Below, piece after piece: positions 14,668-23,262 of a DNA stretch of 64,000 nucleotides (the first letter of the stretch is position 1; each line of letters begins with the position of its first letter). The notes beneath the pieces were generated by a model. The model was given only the letters and a program-made list of their open reading frames with translations, was not told the origin of the DNA and ran no database searches. This DNA is from G958295645 sp965242735. Lineage in GTDB: Bacteria > Gemmatimonadota > Gemmatimonadetes > Longimicrobiales > Gaopeijiaceae. The stretch is from NCBI GenBank assembly GCA_965242735.1, contig OZ251497.1, positions 1 to 64,000 on the forward strand, written 5' to 3'. The position numbers and the translations under genes were made by a program.

Positions 14668-15650
14668 GCTTGCGCTCCAAGGGGCCACCGCACGCGCACG
14701 CCGGCGTCCGCCAGGGCCTGCTTGACACGCTCGACCGTCCAGGCGCCCGTGTGGAAGATGGACGCGGCCAGCACCGCGTCGGCTCCGGCGGCGACCGCTT
14801 CGGCCATGTGCTCCGGGGAGTCCGCGCCTCCCGACGCCACGATGGGCACGTCGACCGCGCGGCGCGTCTGCGCGAGGAGATCGAGCTCGTAGCCGCTGCG
14901 CGTGCCGTCGCGGTCGAAGCTGGTCAGCAGGACCTCGCCTGCGCCCGCATCCACCGCCGTCCGGGCCCAGGCGACGGCGTCCAAGCCCGTCGGCTCCGTG
15001 CCCGAACGCACCATGACCTCGTATCCGCTCTCGCAACCGCGGCCGGCCGGGGCGCGGGCCGCGTCGACGGCGACGACCACGCACTGCGCGCCGAAGCGGG
15101 CCGCCATCCCTTCGACGACAGCCGGGTCGCGCACGGCCGCGGTGTTGACCGACACCTTGTCGGCGCCGGCCTCGAGCAGCGCGGCGGCGTCGGACACTCC
15201 CGACACGCCGCCCCCCACGACCAGCGGCGCCGACAACTCCCGGCGCACCTGCCGGACGGTCTCGGCGCGGGCGGCCCGGCCCGCGGCCGTCGCGGTTACG
15301 TCGAGAAGCACGATCTCGTCGGCGCCCTGAGCCTCGTAGGCGGACGCGAGGGCCGCCGGGTCGCCTTGGTCGGCCAGCGCCTGGAAGTTGACGCCCTTCA
15401 CAACGCGGCCTTCGCGCACGTCCAGGCAGGGAACGACCCGGACGGGAAGCGGGGACGGCGGCGGGCGAGGGCGGACAGGGCGGTGCGCGTCGGCGGACGG
15501 CGGCGAAGACGGACGGCCGGGGGGAGGCGCGTTGCCGGACGCCGGGGAAGAAGGTCGGCCGTGTCGTGCTGCGTCGGCGGTCGACGGCGAAGACGGACGG
15601 CCATGTCGTTCCGCGTTGCTGGCCGGCGGGGAAGAAGGACGGGAGGTCAA
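14664..15650 (-). CDS. hisF: Imidazole glycerol phosphate synthase cyclase subunit, extended N-terminus
   Basis: The HisF barrel starts at VRVVPCLDVREGRVVKGVNF and contains the catalytic aspartates in CLDVREG and LTSFDRDGTRSGYE. With HisH it converts PRFAR and glutamine-derived ammonia to IGP and AICAR. No ATG/GTG/TTG stands next to the canonical N-terminus. The nearest in-frame start is TTG 15650, which overlaps the hisH stop in TTGA. That gives 328 residues instead of about 255, with a 70-residue Pro/Ser/Arg-rich leader made of four 14-residue repeats (GRPSSP-type). Confidence 0.9.
   Translation of the reverse strand: MTSRPSSPPASNAERHGRPSSPSTADAARHGRPSSPASGNAPPPGRPSSPPSADAHRPVRPRPPPSPLPVRVVPCLDVREGRVVKGVNFQALADQGDPAALASAYEAQGADEIVLLDVTATAAGRAARAETVRQVRRELSAPLVVGGGVSGVSDAAALLEAGADKVSVNTAAVRDPAVVEGMAARFGAQCVVVAVDAARAPAGRGCESGYEVMVRSGTEPTGLDAVAWARTAVDAGAGEVLLTSFDRDGTRSGYELDLLAQTRRAVDVPIVASGGADSPEHMAEAVAAGADAVLAASIFHTGAWTVERVKQALADAGVRVRWPLGAQA
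15480..15650. repeat. 42-bp minisatellite at the hisF 5' end, about 4 units
   Basis: Plus-strand units begin with GAAGA(C/A)GG(A/T)CGG and recur every 42 bases between about 15500 and 15645. On the coding strand they encode 14-residue GRPSSP-containing repeats between the hisH stop and the HisF barrel. The period is a multiple of three, so the frame is preserved across copies. Confidence 0.75.
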
Positions 15651-16291
15651 GCGCGGATCCAGCGCGAGAGGAGGGCACGCCCGTAGGCACCCGATATCTC
15701 GGGGTGGAACTGGCAACCGACGACGGGGCCCAGCTCGGCCGCCGCGACGAATCGGCCGCCGTAGCTGGACCAGGCCGCCTTCCATCCCTCCGGCCGCTCC
15801 AGGAGACAATAGGAATTGGCGAAGTAGGCGTAGCCGCCGGACACGACGCGGCAGTCCTCGTCCGGCTCGACCAAGTTCCAGCCCATCTGCGGCACGCGGA
15901 GCCCGGCGGCCGCGCGGAGTCCGGCCCCTTGACCGGCGGCCCGCGTCCCAAGCCGAACGGCCGTCCCCGCGAAGACGCCCAGTCCCTCGGCGCCGGGGGC
16001 CTCGGCGCTCCCTGCGGCCATGAGCTGCAGGCCCAGGCAGATGCCCAACGTGGGGCGCCCCCGCTCGATGCGTTCCCGCAGGGCGTCCGCGACGCCGTTG
16101 GCGGCGATGGCGTCTCGGGCGGCGGCGAAGGCTCCCACGCCGGGCAGCACGACCCGGTCGGCGCGCGCGACTTCGCGAGCCCCGCCGGACGGAGACACCC
16201 GGCAGCCCAGCCGCTCGAGCGCGGCCATCACCGAAGCCAAGTTGGCCGCGCCGGTGCGCACGACGGTCGCGCGCGGCCCGCCTGGGCTCAC
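15647..16291 (-). CDS. hisH: Imidazole glycerol phosphate synthase glutaminase subunit
   Basis: A 214-residue class I glutamine amidotransferase that feeds ammonia to HisF. Visible are VVLPGVGAFAAARDAI, the nucleophile Cys in TLGICLGLQLMA, PQMGWN, and the His-Glu pair in GCQFHPEISG. GTG 16291 overlaps the hisB stop in a GTGA. The region between the nucleophile and the PQMGWN motif is richer in Gly/Ala than usual. Confidence 0.94.
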   Translation of the reverse strand: MSPGGPRATVVRTGAANLASVMAALERLGCRVSPSGGAREVARADRVVLPGVGAFAAARDAIAANGVADALRERIERGRPTLGICLGLQLMAAGSAEAPGAEGLGVFAGTAVRLGTRAAGQGAGLRAAAGLRVPQMGWNLVEPDEDCRVVSGGYAYFANSYCLLERPEGWKAAWSSYGGRFVAAAELGPVVGCQFHPEISGAYGRALLSRWIRA

Positions 16292-16896
16292 AGGGCGCCC
16301 TTGACCGACCGGGGCCGGTTGGCGGCGGCGTCTCCGGCGGGCGCGCGGCGGCAGGCGGCCTCCAGCGCCAGCGCCAGCGCCTTGAAGGCGGCCTCGGCGC
16401 GATGGTGGTCGTTCTCGCCCCGAATCACGTCGACGTGAAGCGTGACCCCGGCGGCTTGGGCGAACGAACGGAAGAAGTGGGGGACGTTCTCGCACGAGAG
16501 GCCGCCCAGCCGGTCGCGGGAAAGGCCTAGGTCTCCGGCGAAGCACGCACGTCCCGACAGGTCGGCCACCGCGCGCGCCAGCGCTTCGTCGAGCGGCGCG
16601 TGGGCGCTGCCGAACCGGACCAGCCCGGACAAGTCTCCCAGAGCCTCGCGCATCGCCTCGCCCAAGCCGAGCGCGACGTCCTCGGCCGTGTGGTGATCGT
16701 CCACGGACAGATCGCCCTCGCACGCCAGGTCCAGGTCCCAGCCCGCGTGAAACGCCAGCGTGGCGAGCATGTGGTCGAGAAAGCCGATGCCGGTCTCGAC
16801 GCGAATTTCGCCCGCTCCGTCGATCCGCAGGTCCACGCTGACGCCCGTCTCGTTCGTCTTTCGGACGAGGCGGCCTCGTCGTTCCTTGGCGCTCAT
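16288..16896 (-). CDS. hisB: Imidazoleglycerol-phosphate dehydratase
   Basis: A 202-residue monofunctional IGPD starting at ATG 16896 with GGGAG seven bases upstream. It has the metal-binding motifs GFLDHMLATLAFHAGWDL, DDHHTAEDVALGLG and ENDHHRAEAAFKALALAL, which hold the two manganese ions used to dehydrate IGP to imidazole-acetol phosphate. There is no N-terminal phosphatase domain, so the histidinol-phosphatase step must come from elsewhere, most likely the HAD domain of the overlapping upstream gene. Confidence 0.96.
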   Translation of the reverse strand: MSAKERRGRLVRKTNETGVSVDLRIDGAGEIRVETGIGFLDHMLATLAFHAGWDLDLACEGDLSVDDHHTAEDVALGLGEAMREALGDLSGLVRFGSAHAPLDEALARAVADLSGRACFAGDLGLSRDRLGGLSCENVPHFFRSFAQAAGVTLHVDVIRGENDHHRAEAAFKALALALEAACRRAPAGDAAANRPRSVKGAL

Positions 16897-18620
16897 GGCG
16901 GGCTCCCTTCGCAGGTGTCTCGGGTTGCGGGCTCGCTGGTCGCCTCGCGGGGCGCCAAGGGCAATTGTCGCCAAGCCGCCGCGTCCGCGGCGTGCACGAT
17001 CCGCGCTGCCCCGGCGTCCCTCAGCGCGGCCTCCATCTTCGGGCCGGCCCCCGGCGACAAGACGCCGACCGGCACCGCGCCGGCGCCGCGAGCCGCCACA
17101 ATATCGTCGGGCGTGTCTCCGAACATCCAGGCGCTGCCGGCGCCGAGTTGCTGAAGGGCGAGCAGGACGGGCGCGGGATCCGGCTTGAGAGGGGCGTCCT
17201 CCCGGCAGACGACGGCGGAGAAGAAACGGGCCAGCCCGTGCTCTTCGAGGAAGCGGCGCGCGTCCGCCCGGGGGCGTCCGGTCACGACGCCCAGGCGGAA
17301 CCGGCCAGCCAGCGACGCCAGCCAGCCGCGGTCGGGAATCAAGGTCTCGAAGCGCCGAAGGCCCGGCTCGTCCTCCGTGCCCTGGTACGCCTTCTCGAAG
17401 CGGTCGCGCACGTCGGCGAAGGACGCCACCACTCCGGCGTCCCGGACAAGCGCGCGCGTCAGCTCCCAGTCGTCGTTGGCGCCGCCCTTCGCCTTGGCCG
17501 CCTCGATCTGCGCCGGTCCGACCTCCACGCCGTACGATCTGCAAGTCGCCGCAATCGCTTCCCGGTACGACCGCCGCACGTCCGCCAGCACGCCGTCCAT
17601 GTCGAAGAGGAGCGCTTCCGGCTCGCACATGCATCCCAACGCGCGCTCCAGCCGGGCCAGTCCCTCGTCGTTCGCAGGCGCCGCCACGCGCACGTGCTCC
17701 GGCAAGTGGCCGAATCGCCTGACGCGAACGCCCTGGGCCTCCAGGCCGAGAGCGGTCCACCGCGCGTCCGGCATCCGCGCCAGGACGAAGTTGGCCTGGG
17801 ACGGAACAGGCGCTCCGCCCGCCGCGCGTAGCAGGTTCGCGAGCCGCTCCCGGCGCTTGCGGACCGCCGCCGCGAACGCGCGCATGTCGTCCGCGCCCCG
17901 CGCAAGGCGTTCGGTCGCCACCGCAACGGCCACGCCGCTCACGGGGAAGGGGCCGCCTTGTCGCCGAAGCTCCGCGACGCGCTCCGGCTCGCCCACCGCG
18001 AAGCCCACGCGGAGCCCGGCCAGTCCCCAGGCCTTGGACAGCGTCCGGACGAGCACGACGTTGGGACGCCCCAGCAATGCCGGCGTCGGGTCTTCGTCCG
18101 CGAACTCCACGTACGCCAAGTCGGCCATCAGCACGACGTGCTCCGGAAGCGCGCGGACGAGCCGCAGCCAGTCGGCCTTGCCGAAGGCCCAGCCCGTCGG
18201 GTTGTTGGGCGAGACGACGGCGACCAAGGCCGTCTTCTCGGTCACCGCGTCCAAGACGGAATCGATCGGCGGCGTGCCCCATTCGTGCTCGACGGGCCGC
18301 AGGGTCGCGCCTGCCCGGCGGCCGCAGTCAGGGATGACCTCGAAGGTCGGCGAAGGAAAGACCAGCTCGCGTCCCGGCCCCGCATGGGCGCGCACGATGC
18401 GATCGATGGCGTCGTCGCCGCCGGTCGTGGCCAGGACTTGGGACGGATGGGCGCCGAGGAAGGCGGCGTAGGCGGCTTCGAGGGGAGCGGGATTGGGATA
18501 CTTGGCCAGCAGCTGCGGACCGTGGTCGATCAGGCGCCGCAACGTCTCGGCGGGCGGCGGCGCGCCTTCGTTCAGGCTGAGGTCGAGGAGCGGCGGCGCA
18601 TCGGAGCGGACAGGGCTCAT
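16893..18620 (-). CDS. hisC: HisC aminotransferase fused to HAD phosphatase
   Basis: A 575-residue two-domain protein. Residues 1 to ~330 are a histidinol-phosphate aminotransferase: VSPNNPTGWAFG near 137, MADLAYVEF, and PLP lysine K196 in TLSKAWGLAGLRVGF. Residues ~333-560 are a HAD phosphatase: motif I LLFDMDGVLADV (D340, D342), VTGRPRAD (motif II), a Lys in APLKPDP (motif III) and FGDTPDD (motif IV). In this complete his operon, which lacks any other phosphatase, the HAD domain is the obvious candidate for histidinol-phosphate phosphatase, so one protein would perform two consecutive steps. The phosphatase role is inference; the domain calls are firm. ATG 18620 overlaps the hisG stop. Confidence 0.9.
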   Translation of the reverse strand: MSPVRSDAPPLLDLSLNEGAPPPAETLRRLIDHGPQLLAKYPNPAPLEAAYAAFLGAHPSQVLATTGGDDAIDRIVRAHAGPGRELVFPSPTFEVIPDCGRRAGATLRPVEHEWGTPPIDSVLDAVTEKTALVAVVSPNNPTGWAFGKADWLRLVRALPEHVVLMADLAYVEFADEDPTPALLGRPNVVLVRTLSKAWGLAGLRVGFAVGEPERVAELRRQGGPFPVSGVAVAVATERLARGADDMRAFAAAVRKRRERLANLLRAAGGAPVPSQANFVLARMPDARWTALGLEAQGVRVRRFGHLPEHVRVAAPANDEGLARLERALGCMCEPEALLFDMDGVLADVRRSYREAIAATCRSYGVEVGPAQIEAAKAKGGANDDWELTRALVRDAGVVASFADVRDRFEKAYQGTEDEPGLRRFETLIPDRGWLASLAGRFRLGVVTGRPRADARRFLEEHGLARFFSAVVCREDAPLKPDPAPVLLALQQLGAGSAWMFGDTPDDIVAARGAGAVPVGVLSPGAGPKMEAALRDAGAARIVHAADAAAWRQLPLAPREATSEPATRDTCEGSPP

Positions 18621-19576
18621 TGAACGATCTGGCGGGGCTGGGCGACCACCAGGTCGGTGGCGCCGAGCCCCCGGAGGCGGACCAGCAGCTCGGGCAGGCC
18701 TTCCCGCGGAACCGCGGCCCGCACGGAGTACGCGGCCTCGCCGTGCAGCCTCGCGACCGTCGGCCGGCGCATGCAGGGCAGTGCCGCGATCACGCGCTCG
18801 AAGGCGTCCTCGGACACGTTGAGCTCCAGCATGACGCGGTTGCGGGCTTCGAGCACCGACTCCAAGAGCATCGCGAAGTCTCGAATCCCCGGCGCCTTGG
18901 CTTCGTCCGAGAGGGCGGCCCCGTTCGCGTAGAGGCGCGTCGAGGAGCGCATCAGCGTGTCCACGACCACCAAGCCGTTGCGCCGCAACGTGGCGCCCGT
19001 CGCCACGTTGTCCACGATCACGTCCGCGTCCTCCGGGGGGAAAGCCTCCGTGGCGCCGTAGGAACGCACCAGGGACGCCTTCAACGCCTTTCGGTCGATC
19101 CAGGCGCCGGAGAGCCGCACGTATTCGGACGCCACCACCAGCAACCGGCGGCCGGCTGGCTTGCCGCCTCCGCCGACACGCGTCCACGGGGTCCGCAGTT
19201 CGCCGCCGGCCGCCAGCGCGGAAGGAGCGGCTGCAACGACGCGGACCGGGTCCAGTCCCGTGTCCAACAGCTCCACCAAGTCCGCTTCCATCTCGGCCAC
19301 CCAATCGGCGCCGGCGAAGCCCACGTCCCTCGAGCCCGCCTGCAGCATCTCGACCACGTTTTGCGGCTTCAGAAGCTTCGCCTCGAACCCCGGCCAAGCC
19401 AGACTCGGGCGGTAGCTTCGCTCGGCGAGCCGAACGCCGATGCCCGCGTCGCCCAGGAGGGCCAGAACCCCGGCCTGCATCCGTCCCTTCGGCAACCCGA
19501 GCCGAATTGCCGCGGCGCCCCCCGCCGCGATTCCGGCGCCACGCTCGCCGGCCTTGGCCGGCACGGGGGGACACAT
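18617..19576 (-). CDS. hisG: ATP phosphoribosyltransferase, long form
   Basis: A 319-residue enzyme catalysing the first step, ATP + PRPP to phosphoribosyl-ATP. Family marks: IRLGLPKGRMQ, DVGFAGADWVAE, and the PRPP loop region DVIVDNVATGATLRRNGL. The last ~80 residues (from about VMLELNVSEDAFERV to QPRQIVQ) match the C-terminal regulatory domain of long-form HisG, which binds histidine for feedback inhibition. The start is ATG 19576; the ribosome-binding site is weak, so coupling to the small upstream gene is possible. Confidence 0.93.
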   Translation of the reverse strand: MCPPVPAKAGERGAGIAAGGAAAIRLGLPKGRMQAGVLALLGDAGIGVRLAERSYRPSLAWPGFEAKLLKPQNVVEMLQAGSRDVGFAGADWVAEMEADLVELLDTGLDPVRVVAAAPSALAAGGELRTPWTRVGGGGKPAGRRLLVVASEYVRLSGAWIDRKALKASLVRSYGATEAFPPEDADVIVDNVATGATLRRNGLVVVDTLMRSSTRLYANGAALSDEAKAPGIRDFAMLLESVLEARNRVMLELNVSEDAFERVIAALPCMRRPTVARLHGEAAYSVRAAVPREGLPELLVRLRGLGATDLVVAQPRQIVQ

Positions 19577-19598
19577 GCGTTTGCGGTCGATCAGTCGA

Positions 19599-19742
19599 TC
19601 AGACCTGCGCGGCCTTCGCGATCAGCTCTTCGCCCGTCTCGCACTCGACCAGCAACCGCCCGATCCGAGAGACGCGATCCGTGTCGCCAACCGCCTCGAG
19701 CAACTCGGCCAGTCGCCCCGCCGTCTCCTCGCCGAACTTCAT
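19599..19742 (-). CDS. Small 47-residue protein upstream of hisG
   Basis: ATG 19742 is preceded by GGGAGG at a suitable distance. The product is an acidic, helical-looking peptide starting MKFGEETAGRLAELLEAVGD and ending EELIAKAAQV. It stops 22 bases before hisG on the same strand, so it would be the first gene of the his transcript. No His-rich stretch is present, so it is not a classic his leader peptide. Function unknown. Confidence 0.5.
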   Translation of the reverse strand: MKFGEETAGRLAELLEAVGDTDRVSRIGRLLVECETGEELIAKAAQV

Positions 19743-19931
19743 CTCGCCCGCCTCCCGTAGGTGTCCAGGTGCGCGACCTCCGCCTCCGTCGCGCCCGAAT
19801 TTATCATCTGGCTCCGAATCCTCTCCACGAGCGCGCCGTCCCTCGCCGTCCTCCGTTTGCGCGACTTCCCGGCCCTCCCTATGATGACGACCAGCACAGG
19901 AACGAGCGACTCCGACAGCCACGAGGCGCCG

Positions 19932-20567
19932 ATGCTTCAACCCGACTTCATCGAATCGAGGAGAGGCGGCTTCACCCGCCGCAAGTTCGTCAAGGGCGTG
20001 ATCGCCGCGGGCGCGACCGTCTCGGCGGCAAGCTACCTGTTCCGCGAAGGGGGCCTGCCGGCCCTGGGGCTCTCGGCCCAAGGCGCGGTGGAGCGCATGA
20101 TCGCGCTGACGGTCAACGGCCGCCCGCGCCGCGTGGACGTCATGAAGCAGGAGACGCTGGCCATGACGCTCCGCTACAAGCTGGGGCTCACGGGAACCAA
20201 GCTGGGGTGCGACCGGGCCGAATGCGGCGCCTGCACGGTGCTGATCGACGGCGTGGCGCATTACGGCTGCTCCATCCTGACCCACTCCGTGCGCGGGCGC
20301 GCCGTCAGGACGATCGAAGGACTGGAGCAGGAGGACGGGACGCTTCATCCCGTCCAGCAGGCCGTCATGGACGAGGGCGGCTTCCAGTGCGCCTTCTGCG
20401 CGCCGGGCTTCGCGATGAGCATGACCGCCATGCTGGCCGACAACCCGAATCCGACCCGCGACGAAGCCGCCCTGGCGCTCTCGGGCAACCTCTGCCGGTG
20501 CGGCGACTACGACAAGATCCTCAACACGGCGATGCGAGCGGCCGAACTCGCCCGCGCACGCGCCTAG
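19932..20567 (+). CDS. Tat-exported 2Fe-2S subunit of molybdenum hydroxylase
   Basis: A 211-residue electron-transfer subunit of the xanthine oxidase family. ATG 19932 is used because GAGG precedes it and a Tat signal (TRRKFVKGVIAAGATVSAAS) follows; ATGs at 19881 and 19884 are possible. The plant-type [2Fe-2S] site is GCDRAECGACTVLIDG plus a downstream Cys (HYGCSIL). The second cluster uses QCAFCAPGF and GNLCRCGDY. The Tat signal implies a folded, periplasmic complex, as in PaoABC-type aldehyde oxidoreductases. Confidence 0.92.
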   Translation: MLQPDFIESRRGGFTRRKFVKGVIAAGATVSAASYLFREGGLPALGLSAQGAVERMIALTVNGRPRRVDVMKQETLAMTLRYKLGLTGTKLGCDRAECGACTVLIDGVAHYGCSILTHSVRGRAVRTIEGLEQEDGTLHPVQQAVMDEGGFQCAFCAPGFAMSMTAMLADNPNPTRDEAALALSGNLCRCGDYDKILNTAMRAAELARARA

Positions 20568-20721
20568 TCCCGATGAGCAACTCGCAGACCGGACGGCGAC
20601 GCGAGGCCGCCCTCGTCCGCGCACGGACCCAAGACGTCTCGTGCCGGTCGCCGTCGCGAAGCGAACGGGCCCAGCCCGCCCGCGCACGCGCCTGACCCAA
20701 AACGAATAGGGAGAGCGAACC

Positions 20722-23115
20722 ATGGCCGAGAACCTGATCGGCGCCGACATCGCCCCGCCCGACCTGCACGCCAAGATCACCGGCCGCGCCCGCTACGCGG
20801 AGGACTTCCGGGCCGAGGGGATGGTGTTCGCCAAGCTGCTGTCGAGTCCCATGCCCCATGCGCGGGTGCGAGCCGTGGACGCGCGGGCCGCGGAGGCGAT
20901 GGAGGGCGTGCTGGGGATTCTTCGCGCCTCCGACCTGCCGGGCGACGATCCGGGCCGCGAGAAGGCGCTGACCGACGAGCCCAAGTACGAGGGCGAGCCC
21001 ATCCTGGCCGTGGCGGCGGTGGACGAGACCACGGCGGCGGCGGCGGTCGAGGCGATCCGGGTGGACTTGGAGCCGCTGCCGTTCGTGCTGGACCCGCTCG
21101 ACAGCCTGCGCGAGGGCGGGCCGGACGCGCGCTTGGACGGCAACGTGAGGCGCGGGCGCGAGGTGGAGTCGCTCAAGTGGCCGGCCTCCGTGTTCGAGGA
21201 AGCCGGGCCGGACGCGCTGCCGATGGGCGAGGCGACGGTCGAGTGGGCCGTGGGCGACGTGGAGGCGGGCTTCGCGGCGGCGGACGCCGTCGTCGAGGAG
21301 ACGATCGTCCACCAGTCCGTGACGCACCATCCCATGGAGCCGCGCAGCTGCATGGCGTACTGGCAGAACGGCAAGCTCTTCCTGCACGGCTCCACGCAGA
21401 GCACGGCGCGCACCCGGCCGGCGGTGGCCGGCATGCTCGACATCGACGCCGACGACGTCGTGCTCGTGGCCGAGTACTGCGGCGGCGGCTTCGGCAGCAA
21501 GATCGCGGGCTCGCCGATCATGGCGGTGCCCGCGGCGCTCTCGCGCAAGATCGGCCGTCCGGTCATGCTGCGCGTCACCCGCTACGAGGAGAACTACATC
21601 GGCCGCGCCCGCGCCGGATTCCAGGGATGGGCGCGCCTGGGGTTCCGCGCCGACGGCCGCATGACCGCGCTCGACCTCTACCTCGTCCAGGACAGCGGCC
21701 CCTACGGCGCGTCGGACTTCACGACCGCCGGGCTGGTCTCGTCCCTCTCCTACCAGCCCGAGAACATGCGCTTTCGCGGCGTGCCCGTGTACACCAACAC
21801 GCCGCCCCGCTCCGCCCAGCGCGCTCCCGGCGGCGCCCAGATCGTGGCCATGCTCGAGCCCCTCGTCGACAAGGCGGCGCGCGAGCTGAACGTGGACCGG
21901 CTCGAGATCCGCAAGATCAACGCGGCGGGCCACGACGGCTGGGTCGGCGCCAACCAAGGCAACCTCACCAGCGCGTACGTGCGCGAGGCGCTCGACTTGG
22001 GCGCGCGCGTGTTCGACTGGGACGCGAAGAAGGCCCTGTCCGGGCGACGGGAAGGGACCCGGGTGACCGGCGTCGGCATCGGCCTGAGCCCGTTCGTCAG
22101 CGGCAGCACGGGCTTCGACGGACTGCTCGTGGTGCGCCCGGACGGCAAGCTTCACGTTCACCAGGGCATCGGCAACCTGGGCACGCACTCCATCGCCGAC
22201 ACCGCACGCGCCGCCGCGCAGCTGCTGGACCTCGCCTGGGACCAGGTGGTCGTCGTCTGGGGCGACACCAGCAAGCACTTGCCGTGGAGCTCCGTGCAGG
22301 CGGGCAGCCAGACCACGCACGCGCACACGCGGGCCAACCGCGCGGCGGCCGAGGCGCTGGTGGGTCTGCTGCAGGAACTCGCGGCGCGGGACTTGGGCGG
22401 CGCGCCGGGCGACTACCGCGTGGCGGACGGACGGGTCTTCCGGGCGGGCAATCGCTCGGTGGGGATGGACTTCGCGCGCGCGGCTCGCCGGGCGATCGAG
22501 CTGGGCGGCAAGTTCAGCGGCGGCGAGGCGCCCGACGACCTTCACGACATGACCAAGGCGTCGGTGGCCGGCTTGGCGGGCTCCGGTCTGGTGGCCGCGG
22601 CGAAGGACAACTATCCCCGCGAAGGCGCCACGTTTTCGTGGGTGATCGGATTCTGCCAAGTCGAGCTGGACGTCGAGACGGGCCAAGTCGAGATCGTGGA
22701 CCTGGCCTCGTCCGCCGACTGCGGCACGGTGCTCCACGCCCGCAGCCTGGCCGCGCAGACCAACGGCGGCCTGATCCAAGGCGTCGGCATGGCGATGAGC
22801 CAGCGCTGGGTCTTCGATCCCAAGTGGGGCATCCCCTTCACCAAGCGCTTCTACACGGCCCGCCCGCCCGGCATCCTGGACGTGCCCCGCCGCCTGCGCT
22901 TCGCCGCCGTGGACCAGCCCGATCCCCAGACCCCCGTCGGCGCCAAGGGCATCGGCGAGCCCCCCGTCGGCGCCGGCGAGGCCGCCTATGCCTGCGCCGT
23001 GGCCGACGCGATGGGCGGCCGCTGCCTCTGCCGCACGCCGCTGACGGCCGACATGATCCTGGCGGAGCTCGAGGGACGGCCCCGGCCTTACGGGACGCTG
23101 GAGACCCATGTCTGA
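20722..23115 (+). CDS. Molybdopterin-binding catalytic subunit, xanthine oxidase family
   Basis: A 797-residue large subunit starting at ATG 20722 with AGGGAGAG upstream. It opens with KITGRARYAEDF, typical of the family, and contains YCGGGFGSKIAGSP, the Arg-containing QRAPGGAQ, and the C-terminal GAKGIGEPPVGAGEAA, which holds the base-catalytic Glu. It hydroxylates an aldehyde or N-heterocycle at a Mo-cytosine or Mo-pterin centre. It has no signal of its own and would be exported with the Tat-bearing 2Fe-2S subunit. The substrate is not deducible from sequence. Confidence 0.92.
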   Translation: MAENLIGADIAPPDLHAKITGRARYAEDFRAEGMVFAKLLSSPMPHARVRAVDARAAEAMEGVLGILRASDLPGDDPGREKALTDEPKYEGEPILAVAAVDETTAAAAVEAIRVDLEPLPFVLDPLDSLREGGPDARLDGNVRRGREVESLKWPASVFEEAGPDALPMGEATVEWAVGDVEAGFAAADAVVEETIVHQSVTHHPMEPRSCMAYWQNGKLFLHGSTQSTARTRPAVAGMLDIDADDVVLVAEYCGGGFGSKIAGSPIMAVPAALSRKIGRPVMLRVTRYEENYIGRARAGFQGWARLGFRADGRMTALDLYLVQDSGPYGASDFTTAGLVSSLSYQPENMRFRGVPVYTNTPPRSAQRAPGGAQIVAMLEPLVDKAARELNVDRLEIRKINAAGHDGWVGANQGNLTSAYVREALDLGARVFDWDAKKALSGRREGTRVTGVGIGLSPFVSGSTGFDGLLVVRPDGKLHVHQGIGNLGTHSIADTARAAAQLLDLAWDQVVVVWGDTSKHLPWSSVQAGSQTTHAHTRANRAAAEALVGLLQELAARDLGGAPGDYRVADGRVFRAGNRSVGMDFARAARRAIELGGKFSGGEAPDDLHDMTKASVAGLAGSGLVAAAKDNYPREGATFSWVIGFCQVELDVETGQVEIVDLASSADCGTVLHARSLAAQTNGGLIQGVGMAMSQRWVFDPKWGIPFTKRFYTARPPGILDVPRRLRFAAVDQPDPQTPVGAKGIGEPPVGAGEAAYACAVADAMGGRCLCRTPLTADMILAELEGRPRPYGTLETHV

Positions 23116-23262
23116 GCGCGGAGGGCGTCGCCGTCCGGCATCGTCGTCCGTGCGCGTTCTCGGCCGTCCGGCGACAGACCGTTCGGACGCCGCGTCCGCT
23201 CGGCCACAGTGGAGCCGGCGCTCCGGCCGCCCGTCCCCCCGCACACCGAGGAGGACCCGACA

